Below, piece after piece: positions 12,401-24,819 of a DNA stretch of 64,000 nt. The stretch lies in the NCBI GenBank assembly GCA_920105625.2, contig OV050031.1, positions 4,443,501-4,507,500 on the forward strand, given 5' to 3'. Below the pieces are notes generated by a model. The model was not told where the DNA came from and made no database searches. It worked only from the letters and a program-made list of their open reading frames with translations. Each line of letters opens with the position of its first letter. Position 1 is the first letter of the stretch. Source of the stretch: Clusia tigrina. Taxonomy: Eukaryota > Arthropoda > Insecta > Diptera > Clusiidae. Position numbers and translations under genes: made by a program.

Positions 12401-12469
12401 TTTGACGTTTAAGTTTCTTTACTCTGTATACTCTGTTTAGTACTCTGCTATGGTTATATAGTGGAATGG

Positions 12470-12550
12470 GTATCAATGCCTGAGTGCTTGGAGACCTGCT
12501 TCTTTGGCGGTACTCCGGCCTCTTCTATTCTCTCTCTATTCTCTATTCTC
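12470..12550 (+). mobile_element. LINE family A 3' tail fragment
   Basis: Matches in plus orientation the reverse complement of 16730-16795: atcaatg, gagtgcttggag, cttctt-ggcgg, then a CTATTCTCT-type tail. Only the last ~75 bases of the element are present. Confidence 0.7.
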
Positions 12551-14460
12551 TGTTATTATTAAATCCATGGCTAATATGCTAGTAAAGGAAACACTATCAC
12601 CGAGAGCCAGAAACAACGCAGATGGAATCCTTTCAAACTAAGTTTTAGAGTACCTTTTAATTGCTGAAAGAAACCGTTGATCTTGAAAGAATGGTACAAA
12701 GAAAGTAACTGATAAATATAATCAGAAACAAGGAGTGGGTTTTTGCCAGATATCCAAACCCCTCAGTGCCGGGATTTGAAGTATTAGTTCCTGAATTAGT
12801 CGCAATGTAAAAATTTGACTAATGTGAAAAAGGTTTTGAAAAACTGTCTGTTCAACTTTATTATATGAAAATCAAGGAATAAGAAAGGCCATTTCCAGAA
12901 ATGCATTTTGGGCTTTGGAAACAATCCAAACGAGAATATTGGTACCGATTCACCCTGAGGGTTGAGAACAAATTTAGAAGCATTCCAGCAAGTGCTGGGT
13001 AATGCTTCAGAATAAGAGCTTATGCATCATCTGCCACACAACTCCCAGTCTCACCTTTACATTCACGTCACTTGATAAAGGCCTGTTTTTTTGAAAATGG
13101 ACTGTTTTTTTGGTTTTCGGTTTGACATTCAGGATGAGAGTTAAGGCATCCAAAAACTATCAGGTTAAAATTCAACAGATCTAATAATATATCAGATGTA
13201 TACAAGAATAGGAGTTGCCCCTTCCATTTGATTTGCTAATACGAATGCGCTTGATTCCTGATGCAGTGGCACAAACCTAAAACAAGTCAATGTTGAACCT
13301 GAATTCAGAGTGAAGGCGCACATAAGATGGTTATATATCTGAATAATTAAACACTAGCCAGGAAGCCGCCACTCCTCGCTCATTTAGATTACTAGTATCC
13401 AACAGGGGAACGGTATGAGAAATCCTCAGAAATCAGTATTTAGTTCAATAAATCAGAACCCCACAGCAATAACCAAATAGTTCGGTAAACCATGACGAAA
13501 CCCGATCCAGACAAAAGGCACTTCACGATAATTCAACCGGTAATTCACAATGCCGCACTCTTGAAACACCGAAAGAAAAAACTAATCCAATTTACACACC
13601 GAAAGATAAAACTAATCGAATTTTAAGCAACACCATTTGACTCAGCGAGTAACCTTGACGAAAGATCACAATGACATGCTGGAAAGTGATTGCAGGGACG
13701 GGCTGATATCTTCTTTGTATCACAATGAAAGCAAATACGAGTATGTTGAATATCAAAATGCTTCGCATCCGTCGTGACGAGTCGCCCAAGACTTCAAAGT
13801 CTATAATAATCATATCCAGAGATTGTTAAGATGAGTCAACCCCAGGAGCTGCAATTTTAAACATCACCGAGTTAGTTTAGAATTTGAAAAATTGTGCATG
13901 AAACTATTTGGGAGAATGACATACAATTTTGTATATGACATTACATATTTATCTTTTTCATCTTGACTTGAGGGAGGTTCCGTACAAGAAACCTTGCCTC
14001 CTTATTATGTTATAGGATTATATATTATTATATAGTATAGTATTATATATGCATATATAGCATATATTTAGTAGGACTAGATTTTCCAAAGAAAACAGAG
14101 TTGATTTAGAATGCCTCGAAGAAAATAATGGCTCTCTTCGATCAATTGTGATGTCATAAAATAAGATAAAGACAGAAATGCGGTATTGGAAGAATCTGCG
14201 TGAAATTTATCAATTCCAGTTAGTATTGGCAAAAATCATCAATCAAGTGTTTTAAAGAATCCTCGTACTGAAATGAAAGTACTTCCCTTAGTGGAAAATT
14301 CCAAAGACCACAATTGCACTCACAGGTCAGTCAGCGCAGTCAATTCAGTTGAATTCCTTTCAAGGCCAACATTTAAGACAAAGGCTTGCAACAGTTTAAA
14401 TGCATCAAAGTAACTGAACTCCTCCATGCCGTCAAGTCTTAATAACACGTTTCCACTGGT
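12551..14460. other. AT-rich intergenic sequence
   Basis: It holds a small two-copy 31-bp duplication (13565-13625, accgaaaga-aaaactaatc) and an ATA-rich tract at 14010-14070. No gene or transposon is recognised. Confidence 0.45.
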
Positions 14461-14499
14461 AGGAGATGCGGAATTTTTTGCTATTTCCACTGGGCCTGC

Positions 14500-15480
14500 T
14501 CACAAATAGAAGCCACATCACCAACAATACACAAGCAGAATTGATTGTAGTTTATATTGTAACAGGATCAAGACACCCACTGAGAGCCTGTGCCGGGGAT
14601 GGTATTAAGACAAGTCACATATACTCGTTCACACAGTCAAATCCATTGGCATTCGCTCTGAGGGCGTGTCCAGAGTGCACACTCACTCCACATAGAGCCG
14701 AGTTGCAGGGATCTTCTTTGAAATGTCATCACGTGTTTACACTTGTCACAAGTTCATGTTGGCCAGTTGCACCTTTTGCTTGGCTTTGTTTTGTGGGCGG
14801 ATACTGTGGTTTGTTGTTGTTGTTGTTGTTGTTGTTTTGTTCATTATCTACGGATATCTTCAGCCGAGCAGTCCTCATGCCGCTATCTCAAAGAGAGCAT
14901 CGACACTAAATAAAATCCTAGCCTTGTTCTCAGATATCACCCATTTTCCTCTTCCATCAATTGATTACAAATTATGCATCCATAAGTTGCCTGCCATATC
15001 TACGAAATCTAACAATTTGATTCGTTAGTAACTGCAGTCAGTCAACTGCATCCGTCGTACCTGAGTGCGAGCCAGAATATTCTGTCCCGCAGAACTTGCC
15101 TCGTTCCAGGCCGCCAACGCTCTTTCGGGTTTCCTCATTGCTTTCCTGTCCGCGCTGTGCTCCTCTCTGCATTTCTGCTGCTTTGAAAAATTAGTTTTTA
15201 TTTCATATTTCGTATAAATTTTCCAAAATATGCTTTTGTGGCTCGTTTTTTTCCCCTCATATTTTACGAGCGTTTTCCTTTGTGTGCGCGCTGCGTCCGT
15301 GTTTGTTATTAATGCCACTCGAGATCTTTATCGCCTGGCTTAGTTAACAATTATTAATTGATCATAACATTTATCAAACCATATTTTTATGTTCTATCTC
15401 GATTAATATGAAATTGTTCTGGCCGCGGCGCGTCGCGTCGCGTCGCCTATCGATTCGACCATCATCAACATAATATTCTA
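14500..15480. other. low-repeat island 3 (candidate regulatory DNA)
   Basis: Mixed-composition unique sequence with a (TTG)n run at 14811-14836. A homeodomain-type AT block (attattaattgatcataa near 15348) is followed by an abrupt CpG-rich block with three gcgtc repeats at about 15425-15450. No real open frame is seen. Confidence 0.3.
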
Positions 15481-15859
15481 ATCATTTCTGTCTGTCTGGG
15501 CTTGTAATTTGAGCTTGTCTCTTATATCAGATAACTTTGTCGTGGGCTAAACAGCCGCCCTATTATAAGATTTGCCCAGATGCGAGACACGAGTAACTTT
15601 AACTATTCAACTTGAAAAGTATTGAATAACTTCAAGGAAAACTTTGAATGGGAAATTGATGGCAATTTCCGGAGGGAAACAAAATAAGAATATATCAAAA
15701 TGCTAGTAAACATCCAGAACCGTTCAACCCTTATCAGACACGAAGACATCGATAGCTGACCGGCAAAACGTCCGAATCAACATATTAGAATTACAGTTCT
15801 TGGTTGTTGTTTATGTGAAGGCTTTCGCAGGCACATGCGACAATTCAATATGAAGGCTT

Positions 15860-16040
15860 GTATGACGTTGAGGTATCTATATAAAGTTACTTGAGAGGGG
15901 TAATAAGATTAGGGTGGTCTTAGAAGGTGTTTATTATACGCGTCTCCAAATATAATAACTATATAAAGTTCTCCGAGAGGGCTAACAAGATTAGGGTGTT
16001 AATGAAGTTACTTGAGAGGTGTAACAAGATACTTCATATC
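15860..16040. repeat. short degenerate repeat (gttacttgagaggggtaa type)
   Basis: Three copies of a block containing agtt-ct-gagagg-taa-aagat, the first two followed by tagggtg, at about 15886, 15966 and 16006. Confidence 0.6.
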
Positions 16041-16712
16041 TAAAGAAAGGGGAGTTTTATAACACTAGAGTGGTACCCGGTACCAGCAACCCACTTATAT
16101 TTCCTATGGAGATATTTTCACTCATACAACTTTCCTTTTTCCCCATTTAAACATATCCTCATGTCTTTCGGATGTAGTTCTATATATATTTTATTTAATT
16201 GTTTACCAACTGGAATATTGTTATATGAGAGACACACCACAGACAACTTTCAAGAGGACTCGTATCTTCCAAGAAAGTCAGGAGGCTGTCACAGCTTTAT
16301 AATCTAAGGGCATATCCCATTATCTTGTTCGTCAGAGCTGTGAGACACTTGAACATCGAATCCCAGTTATGAAATTATAGTAACTTACGTTAATTGCAAC
16401 AAGAGCGTTGGGGGAAGATGGCTTATAAAATTCCTTAACAAGGTTACTTTTTCATGGCCATTAACATGGTTCCTTCTTCATGTCTGGGGTTAAGTCCAAT
16501 ATATTGTCTAATTTTCAGAAAATTGTTTGCATTGAGAAGGCTGACAGCTTAGCAAGTAAGGCTACGGCTTCTCAGTTCAATGGCCCTGAACTCTTCTGGG
16601 GACTAATATCCAACACCATTGAAGGTCTGCTGAAGATGTGCACAGAAGCAAAAAGAAGTCACACCTGGAACTAGCTGCCGGGAGGAAGACAGTCCAAAGC
16701 TCTTTTGGGAGA

Positions 16713-18060
16713 TAGATAGAGAGATAGATAGAAGTGGGGTAGGCCTGAGAGCCGCCGAAGAAGGGGGCCTCCAAGCACTCAGACATTGATGCCCTTTGTA
16801 CAATAAGCGTGGAAAAATATTTACGGAAGTGTGGGATATAGAGGATTTTGGAAAGGAAGTTACACCTTTTCAAACTTCTTTGACTCTTTTATGAACCTCA
16901 GAAGTCTGTCCAGGGATAAGGAATGTACATTATCCATTCAATATAATTATCCAAAACATCTGACCCTAATATGCGCCTCCTCATTCTGGCAAAGGCAGGA
17001 CAAGCTTAGAGAAAATGCTCTGTGCCGTCCTGTTCTTGCTCCAGGCAGGAGATGCAGTTCGGATTCTCGATGATGCCTATGGTCACCTTATGATGACCCC
17101 ATGTACGCAGTATGATGACCCCATGGTCGCCATATGATGACCCCATGGTCGCCATGTGATGACCCCATGGTCGCCATATGATGACCCCATGGTCGCCATA
17201 TGATGACCCCATGGAGTATGACCTGTGCTTACCCCAACCAATAATCGAAGATCTTTCCTTAGTAATATCAGAAGCAAATTTGCAACTCTCCTGTTTGGGC
17301 TTTCTAGGAAGCACTTGTTTGTTTTGCAGGCAACTAAACTGCACCATCGGTCCATATTATTCACATGGCCCTTGTGAATATTAGTCACATGGCTCCTGAT
17401 CCAATCCATACCCCCGGCTAAACTTATACCGATAAATGACTCTGGTCCCATTGGAGTGCCCGCAGATCCACAGTTTGCCAATTCATCAGCTAATTCGTTC
17501 CCTTGAATCCACCAGTGTCCCAGAATCCAAATAACTTCAAGTAAATTCCACCTTGCGATGAAGTTAAGTCTTGACTTACATTCTTGGACAATTTTTGAAG
17601 TGGTTAACGCGTTTTCTAGGGCCTTCAGTGCAGCCCGACTGTCACTACAGACTCTAATCCCCTTTACCGCTCCATTTATTCTCAATTACCCATTCCGCTA
17701 CCTTCAGTATAGCCAACACTTCCGATTGGAATACCATTGCTATGCTTCCCTTAGCCGAAAAGCATCTGATAATTTCAGTCCGATGCCAGCCAGCCCCAGT
17801 TCCCTTTTCAGTTTGGGAGCCGTCAATGAAGAAAGTTTCTGCCGGGTCCCCTACAAGTAGTTCTGGATCTCTCCATTGCCGGGAAGCTGACTTTGTACTT
17901 TCTCCCAAAAGAAACTCTTGATAAGAATTTGTCCTTCGGTGCCAGAAACAACGGGTATTGTTTCGACAGCCTCTTGAACATCACCCTGTACCCTAAGTTC
18001 TTGTCGTCGTGTATGCGATATTTTCAGTCAGATGCCAGCCAGCTCCAGTTCCCTTTTCAG
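16713..18060 (-). pseudogene. RNase-H-bearing non-LTR retrotransposon (family A), 3' half of ORF2, degenerate
   Basis: On the minus strand, upstream to downstream: an RNase H N-terminal block (FIDGSQTEKGTGAGW, then VFQSEVLAILKVAEWVI, about 17700-17850), a frameshift, the second RNase H half with VCSDSRAALKAL and GHWWIQGNELADELA (about 17470-17650), and a connector ending STGH (about 17220). A 22-bp tandem array then interrupts the frame. After it come the zinc-knuckle CISCLEQEQDGTEHFL (about 17010-17060), a stop where the next Cys is expected, and CPAFARMRRRILG. The C-terminus RLLRFIKESKKF ends near 16866, followed by a 3' UTR and a TATC-type tail at 16713-16731. Known: an RNase H after the RT is found in I, LOA, Outcast, Nimb and some R1 elements. 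The exact clade is not decided. A second small EKGTGAGWH-like block at 18020-18060 suggests local duplication. It is dead: frameshifted, stop-containing and 5'-truncated. Confidence 0.85.
17077..17215. repeat. 22-bp minisatellite inside the LINE A ORF
   Basis: About six copies of a 22-bp unit (atgatgaccccatggtcgcc plus two bases). It sits between the TGH motif and the zinc-knuckle of the LINE ORF, where intact relatives have only a short linker. The unit has no stop in any minus-strand frame, so three copies cycle through all frames (GHHMATM, GSSYGDH, GVIIWRPW). Confidence 0.9.
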
Positions 18061-18380
18061 ATTCTTCTGGGGGACTTTAATCCTAAAAGAGCTAAAGAGT
18101 TAATAAACATACCTTGGAGTAAATTGAGAATCATCACAGACGTTTTAAGCGTCTGTGGGCAAGCGTAGTGAGGAGAAAGGGCAGTGACTAGTGGAAACCC
18201 TTTGTGAAGATGAACTTTGTCCACTGACTAATTTCACCCACACAAAATCTTGCTTATTCAAAAAATAATAAATCAAAGTAGGCGAATCAGATTTTGATTC
18301 GTTTGTTTCTTTCTTTTGTATGAAACCAATTCTCAATCACGTTAAACTTTCAGTGGGTTAAATAGTGATTGAGAATCTTT
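18061..18380. other. intergenic sequence with a small hairpin
   Basis: cacagacg (about 18135-18142) and cgtctgtg form an 8-bp stem with a 7-base loop. Nothing else is recognised. Confidence 0.35.
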
Positions 18381-18384
18381 CATA

Positions 18385-18480
18385 AAGCAGAGTAACAAAC
18401 AAAGCAGAGTAACAAACAAAACAGCGTAACAAACAAAGCAGAGTAGCAAACGTCCAAGGTGGCGTAACAAACGTCTAAAG
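18385..18480. repeat. 17-bp minisatellite (gcagagtaacaaacaaa)
   Basis: About five degenerate copies of a cagagtaacaaac core. Confidence 0.8.
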
Positions 18481-19595
18481 AATCTAAGCAAGTTGGACTT
18501 AACCAGGGAACTGCTTTGAACTAGGAAGCTTTTATTCTGTTGACGAACCCTGGAATAGCTGAGCTTTACCTCGGCTTCGAAAAAGTTCGTGACACCTTAA
18601 TATTTTCATTGTGCACCAATTCAGAATATGTATCCTTGGAGCCCTTAGTGGGCTACACTACCATGTGGTTTAACCGGAGGGCAAGACAAATTTGTTTTCT
18701 ATGGTGTCAAAGAAGTTCAAAGGATCTACACAGGCTGCAAGAATATCAATTTCCGAGGAGTGTGAGTACTTTCTTACCAGTTAACTCCTGAGTTAGGTAG
18801 CAAACAAAGCTGCAAACACAATTTATTGAGGGCAGGTAGTCAAGCTGCTACATTCTGCGTGCAAACAAGGTTATGTTCATACTCTTTGGCAATTCATAGA
18901 GTCCTGGCAGACAATTAAAATGTAATTCCTGCAGAGTAAATAAGAATAAGTAATGATAATAAGAATAAATAATGTTTAATAAGAATAAATAATGTTTATA
19001 ATAATGTAAATAAATAAATTTATAATAAAACATTTTGAAACGAATTCTCTTCAAGAGATTGAAGATACACAACAACAATGATTCTAACGATATCAATGTA
19101 AGTTATATTTTAATCTATTTCATCAACCAGAATACTCAATTGCTGCGTTGATTCTTTGATATATAACATAAGTGCGTTGATATATAATATATAATGCGTT
19201 GATATATAGCATAAGTCTCAGATTTCAGATGTCAGTCATTACCTTTCATAACTTATAAGATGCTTTTATTGGTCTTATTTCAGTTTCCCCCTTTCTGTTC
19301 ACTCTCTCTCTCTCTATCCTAAGTTGCTGCTTAGAATTAGCAGAGTACTTTCAGCGATTAATTTAATTAATGAATATTGTTATTTCAATTTGTTAATTCC
19401 TTAAAAATTCATTTATTACTTGTCAAGGCCATCAGACAACAAAAAACTCTCTTGAAAAGAGCATAATGAGCACACCTGTCGTTCTTGTTCTTCACTTTGA
19501 AAGGATACGGCAAAGAACTCATAATAATGCAATTGAAAATGAAGTGAAGGTCAGCAATTGTGTTCAATTTGCGGGTATTTTGAATTATCTTATAT
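18481..19595. other. AT-rich intergenic sequence, nothing recognised
   Basis: Contains a short aagaataaataatgttta repeat (18945-19010) and a gcgttgatatata repeat (19150-19210). The 83-codon open frame at 18540-18791 has no recognisable motif. Confidence 0.4.
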
Positions 19596-19596
19596 G

Positions 19597-19599
<3 letters not shown>

Positions 19600-19647
<48 letters not shown>
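19600..19647. repeat. (TA)n microsatellite
   Basis: An uninterrupted run of about 23 TA dinucleotides. Confidence 0.95.
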
Positions 19648-19651
<4 letters not shown>

Positions 19652-20266
19652 TTATTCATGTTTATTTCTACTCGAATGGAAATAAACGCATGCAAAACGT
19701 ATCCTTTATCATTGAGAGTCGACTGTACACAATACTTCAGCCCCTTGTCCACCGTAATTGAAACCACATTTTGCTACAACTTAATCGGGAAACTGTTACG
19801 AGGGAAGTGTGGAAATTTCATTGCGTTCATGTTGTCGGATTTTACGCACCTCATAAAACCAGAGAAGAAAATTAACCCCTTGGTTTGAGGAAGCGGACGA
19901 GAATAAAATATTACTTTATAATTTTGTAGAATTTTTACGCACATTCAATTGTTCAGCATGCGGAACGAAATTAAAATTTACGATTATGACAAATCCACAA
20001 ATTGCCAAAGTGAAGAAAAAAGTATTAAAAAGATTTATGACCGGTTAAAATACGACCTTGCCAGCACTTTTGTCACACAATTTGATGGAAAGGCCATAAA
20101 CCAAAAAAAAAAACAAATCTGAGCTCAAAAAGAAGGTACTAAAGAATTGACGCAGAGAGTGGTGCAAGGACTAAACAGCCAGAGGAAAACTATTAACAGA
20201 GATTAAGGAAAAAAGTGGGCATTACGTGGAACACAGCATGATTAGCAAGAACATTGCTTTCTTGAC

Positions 20267-20302
20267 TTGACTTTCAACTGGCGTGGTTCAGTTGAAAGTC
20301 AA
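20267..20302. repeat. 14-bp perfect hairpin flanked by an 11-bp direct repeat
   Basis: ttgactttcaactg (20267-20280) is inverted at 20289-20302 across an 8-base loop. The direct repeat cattgctttct lies on both sides, at about 20253-20263 and 20306-20316. Confidence 0.85.
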
Positions 20303-21720
20303 ATCCATTGCTTTCTAAGCTAGAGCAGTGGCCACAGGCGAAAGCTGGGACTAGCACGAAAACTTGTACACGCAATTCGAAATTGCACTGTGAGTCAATT
20401 AGAGTGACTTCGGGGGAATTTGCATCAACTGCACTGAGTTGCAGAATAAGGTACAGTCTAATTTAGCATCTCTTGCCCATTCGCCTACAATAGGAATGCC
20501 TGGAAAATGTTGGCGAGGCGTTGATGCCCACAAACAAACAAACACATTTCTAATGAAACCATAAAATGCACTCATAAATCACGCCCAAAGCCAGTCACTT
20601 CCTGGCCAGCGACGAGAGTGCGTCGCACTGATCCGTTTACTGAGGTCCCGCAGAAGCAGCCAAACTAAAATTAGTGCAGAATGAAATCACTTTTTGATTC
20701 CTAGTAGGCGGGTTTTTAAGAGCACTAAAGTCAAAATATCATTCATTGTGCGAAATTCGCATCTGACGCATCCGTGTTTACCTACGTCTTGACTTTCGCC
20801 GTACTCCGGCAGCGTGGCCTCAGCATGGCCGCAGGTATTCCCAATACTTGCTCAATAAAATACGTTTGCACAACGCGTTCCTTTGTGTTTGCGTCCTGCT
20901 CTGCCATAAAAGTTCATTGTTGTGTCTCATCAAGTTGTAAATTTAACAACTCATAAACACACACACATAAACACTCTCAAACACACACACAAAGAAACAC
21001 TTTCATATACTCCCACTCTCATATACTCTCATATACGCATTCATACAGAAACACTCTCACACACAACCTCACTTGCAATTGATTTCGTAGCGTGATTTTC
21101 TCGAGAAATGCGGAAAAAGGACTCGCACCCACACTGCAGCACAGTCTCACAGCAGTGTCCTTACTGAATATGAGCACACAAAAATGCTTCACCTTGGTTT
21201 TTATGGCATGCAAATAGTGCAGCTGTGACCTTGGCACGTTTTCCTTCGCTCATTCTGCTCGCTGTGCTTCAACTTTGTGTTATGTGCTCAACTTGTGACA
21301 GCGCAATCCTGTCCGCCAGTGCAGCGCAACCTTCTTTGTGTTGGGCTGTCGTAAAATGCAAAAAGGAGCTTCGTTTTACGACGCAAAATTTGCCTTTGCA
21401 TGCTTGTCGTAAATAGATTGACTTTCATATTGTGTGTTCATCCTCCGCTGGATAAAAGGGGCGCATGTCACGCCTTCTTCACTTTTGCATGTTTCGCAAT
21501 TTTCCTTCCTTCTTGCCTTCCCTCTCTCTTTTTGCGTGCTTGTTACCTAAGCAGATTGGCACAGATTCCCATGGCGGCATATTTAAATGAGGTCCATTGA
21601 GGCTCGTCTGCCTGCGAGGATAGGTTGGTTTCGCATTCCTTCTTCATTTCTCGCCAATTGTACCGATTATTGCTTTATTATTAAGCCATATTTTCAATTA
21701 GCTTTTGGTTTGACATACGA
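20303..21720. other. low-repeat island 4 (candidate regulatory DNA)
   Basis: Unique, mixed-composition sequence with a CA-rich stretch at 20955-21065. Open frames here show no family motif and look like chance. Confidence 0.3.
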
Positions 21721-21961
21721 TTGACTTTCTCACATCCTGGAATAGAGGGATCAGGGGTTTAGTTGAGGATTTTATGAAGATAAGCACAAAACAAGCGAGA
21801 GGTGATGAAAGGGATCTAGCAACATAATAAACTTATATTATTCTCAGTTATATTTCTCATAGCGGAACAATACCAAGTGATCGAAGCTCAGAGATGTTTC
21901 ATTTTGATGTCACAGACGCCATAAAAGTTGTATTGAAGGCTGAAACAATGTTCGAATCGTC

Positions 21962-22213
21962 ACCCTAAGTAGTCGCTTGCCACCCTACCTACTCGCTTGC
22001 CACCCTACCTCCTCGCTTGCCACCCCACCTCCTCGCTTGCCACCCTACCTAGTTGCTTCCCTCCCTACCTACTCGCTCGCCACCCTACCTACTCGCTTGA
22101 CACCCAACCTACTCGCTTGCCACCCTACCTACTTGTTTCCCACCCTACCTACTCGCTTGCCACCCAACCTCCTTTCTTGCCACTCTACCTACTCGCTTGC
22201 CACCCTACCTACA
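21962..22213. repeat. 20-bp minisatellite (ccacc-ctacctactcgcttg)
   Basis: About 12 copies of a 20-bp unit. Several frames are open because the unit lacks stops on the + strand; these are not genes. Confidence 0.93.
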
Positions 22214-22539
22214 ATGAAGCCAGTGAGGTATTTACATCAAGAAGTTTGGCAGCACCGGAAGGGAATATTTGTCCTGCAATATTTGTATCCTTAAAAAGTT
22301 TATACTTAATTTGTGCAGTTGAACTGATTTATAACTCCCATAAGGACCTTAAGGAGGCATGCCAGGTATGAATATAACATATAAAATATCGTTATTAAAT
22401 TTCGCTGCCAGTTTCATTGGCCTCCCTCTGCCTTTTATGGTCATCTCTCTCCACTCCGTGGGATATGTCATAATGAAACTTTGCAGATATATAGCCTGGA
22501 TCTTAAGACAGAACCAGAAAGCCATAAGAATCCATTTGG

Positions 22540-23660
22540 CCTCATACCACGCCTACCTCCCATATATGCAACTGTGGGTACCTTCTTGAATATGAATATA
22601 ACTTCGTTTCAATTGACGCAAATGGCAGTTATGTATATGTGGATCTTATAAGAGTCTATGCAAAATGTGGGCGGTATATATTAACAGCCACGCCCAGTTT
22701 TGACTCGTGTTCATAACTGAAGCCCTAAAGAATTTGTGGATGAAATAATAGGTTAGATATATGTGGGTCCTAGTAGATACTATGCACAATGTGGGTCCTA
22801 GTAGATACTATGCACAATGTGGGTCCTAGTAGATACTATGCACAATGTGGGTCCTAGTAGATTCTATACAAGATGTGGCCATTATATATTAACTGCCACG
22901 CCCATTTTTTACTCATGTTCATAACAGAAGACCTAAAGAATTTGTGGATGAAATAATATGTTGTGAATATGTGGGTCCTACTAAGTTTTATGCACAATGT
23001 GGCCGTTATATATTAGCTGCCGCGCCCACTTTTGACACATTTTCATAACTGAGGACCTAACGAATATATGGACGAAATAATATTGACACAAATGCAAAAA
23101 TGAGGTACCTCAGAAAGGACACGCCTACTTATCATATAAGAAACTTTCAGTACCCCACTTAAAATTATCTCTGTTGTGCTCTTTGATTGATGATATGGAT
23201 ATATAGACATATGTGGGTTCCATACTAGACGAATAAACTATGAACAGCATATTTTTACTCTCACGCCCACTATTGATGTTCATAATTGAAGAGCTCAAGA
23301 ATTTATGGACTAAATAATATTGCCACTATATAATCATATGCAAGAAATGGGGTCTCTCAGATAAAGGACAAGCCTACTTCCCATGTATCTAACTTTAGGT
23401 ACCCAATAATATTGCCCCATCTATACTCCTATTGAAGATATGCGAATAAGCCATATACATAGGTTCCTTACTAGTGGGCATATGTACTATGGACAGCATA
23501 GTTCTACTAGCACGCCCACAATTCATACATTTTCATTAATGTATCTCTATATAAGACTCATCGGCGAAGCTTCACAGTGTCGGTGTAAAACGCGAAACCA
23601 AAAGTAGCCGCGCTAATTCCAATGCCACGCCCACTATTAATATGCATGCATAATTAGAGA
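22540..23660. repeat. tandemly duplicated CACGCCCAC-containing dispersed repeat
   Basis: A long diverged unit recurs about five times. Each is marked by cacgcccac (near 22686, 22897, 23022, 23262, 23510 and 23625), tgttcataa, aagaatttgtgga and a tgaaataata block. 22764-22860 contains a nested 28-bp array (gtgggtcctagtagatacta plus 8 bases, four copies). The related block at 7980-8140 shows the family is dispersed. Confidence 0.75.
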
Positions 23661-23674
23661 TTTATACTGTAGAT

Positions 23675-23869
23675 CAGAGGTCGCCAAAGTGGTCTACATA
23701 GACCCCCAGGGGTCTATTTAACAAAAGCGGGGGTCGATCTGAGCCAGGGAGTCGATCCGAATCTAATAGAGTTTTATTTTAATTAACAGAAAATTTCTTT
23801 TATGGGGGTCGATGGAGATTTCGAAAAATTATATAGGGGTCGATGATCAAAAAAGTTGGGCGACCCATG
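23675..23869. mobile_element. non-autonomous hAT-type element (MITE), 195 bp
   Basis: The left end CAGAGGTCGCCAAAGT and right end AGTTGGGCGACCCATG are imperfect inverted termini (12 of 16 bases). An 8-bp direct repeat flanks it: ctgtagat at 23667-23674 and ctctagat at 23870-23877 (7 of 8). Known: hAT elements start CAG and end CTG and duplicate 8 bp. The right end here has ATG rather than CTG. The interior is non-coding and carries repeated ggggtcgat motifs. Confidence 0.78.
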
Positions 23870-23877
23870 CTCTAGAT

Positions 23878-24806
23878 ATATATGGTACCAAACCAGATTT
23901 TGTATGATGATGATCATAGAGGGAGTAATATTTCAGCCACCACTCTCACACATTCACGTAGAATTCATCAATAAGAAAAAAGTGCCTTGAAGCATCCTGT
24001 ATATTATTATGTTAAATGGGCTTAATATCGCCATGGTTTAACTTGGGCATCCATTTTATTTATATGATAACTTATATAAAAGGTAAAAGATTGATATATT
24101 ATCTTAGGGTCAAAGGGTACCTTGAAGTCGGTCTGATCTAGCCACTTTACTTATTTTATATGAAGCATGTCTTCTTCTATACACAAACCACACAAAAACG
24201 CACTTGGCAGCACAGCTCAAGTCGTTAATTCCTCTAATTACTCGATAAAATTAACGACTTTGTTAAGTTTCGTTGTTGTAATTCAATACAAATCTAAAAA
24301 TAAGCGACATTTAGCGGAGTTGATGAAGCCACCACGGATAGCTGCTGCCACATCGCGTCTGCCTCAAGATTTACGCTTTGATATCGCCTTTACATATATA
24401 TCTCTAAATTATGGTAAACCCCAAATAGCTCTGAATATTCTATTGTGACATGTGAATATAAAAAAAAAATAAATAAATATTCATAAACAAGCAAATGAAT
24501 ATGCATGAAAAGCAAAAAACTATATTTATATACGAGTATATAATATATACCCATGGTGGTAGCATTAGAGGTGATGGAAGTAAAGAAGTGGTTTTGTTCA
24601 GACATACTATGAGAGAAGTTGCAATATAAAACAAAATGACAAACCACATGAACTTAAAATACCCTTTCTACCCTCTTTTTCAGGGTAAAAGGTAGAATCA
24701 GCAGTGAGCAACTCAATCCTTCCTTCTTACTCAGAACAAACTAAAACTGCTGAGAGCAACAGGGATAATGCATATGGAAATGAAGTGACCAGAGATAGAG
24801 GCATAG
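23878..24806. other. intergenic sequence, nothing recognised
   Basis: AT-rich, with no array or transposon end. The open frame starting at 24704 owes its recognisable C-terminal part to the LINE D insertion beginning at 24820. Confidence 0.4.
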
Positions 24807-24819
24807 TATCCTCCACCAT

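Noticed and set aside
14466..14909. 147-codon + strand open frame in island 3
   Set aside because: Low-complexity Leu run from a (TTG)n tract, overlapping another frame of similar length, and no family motif.
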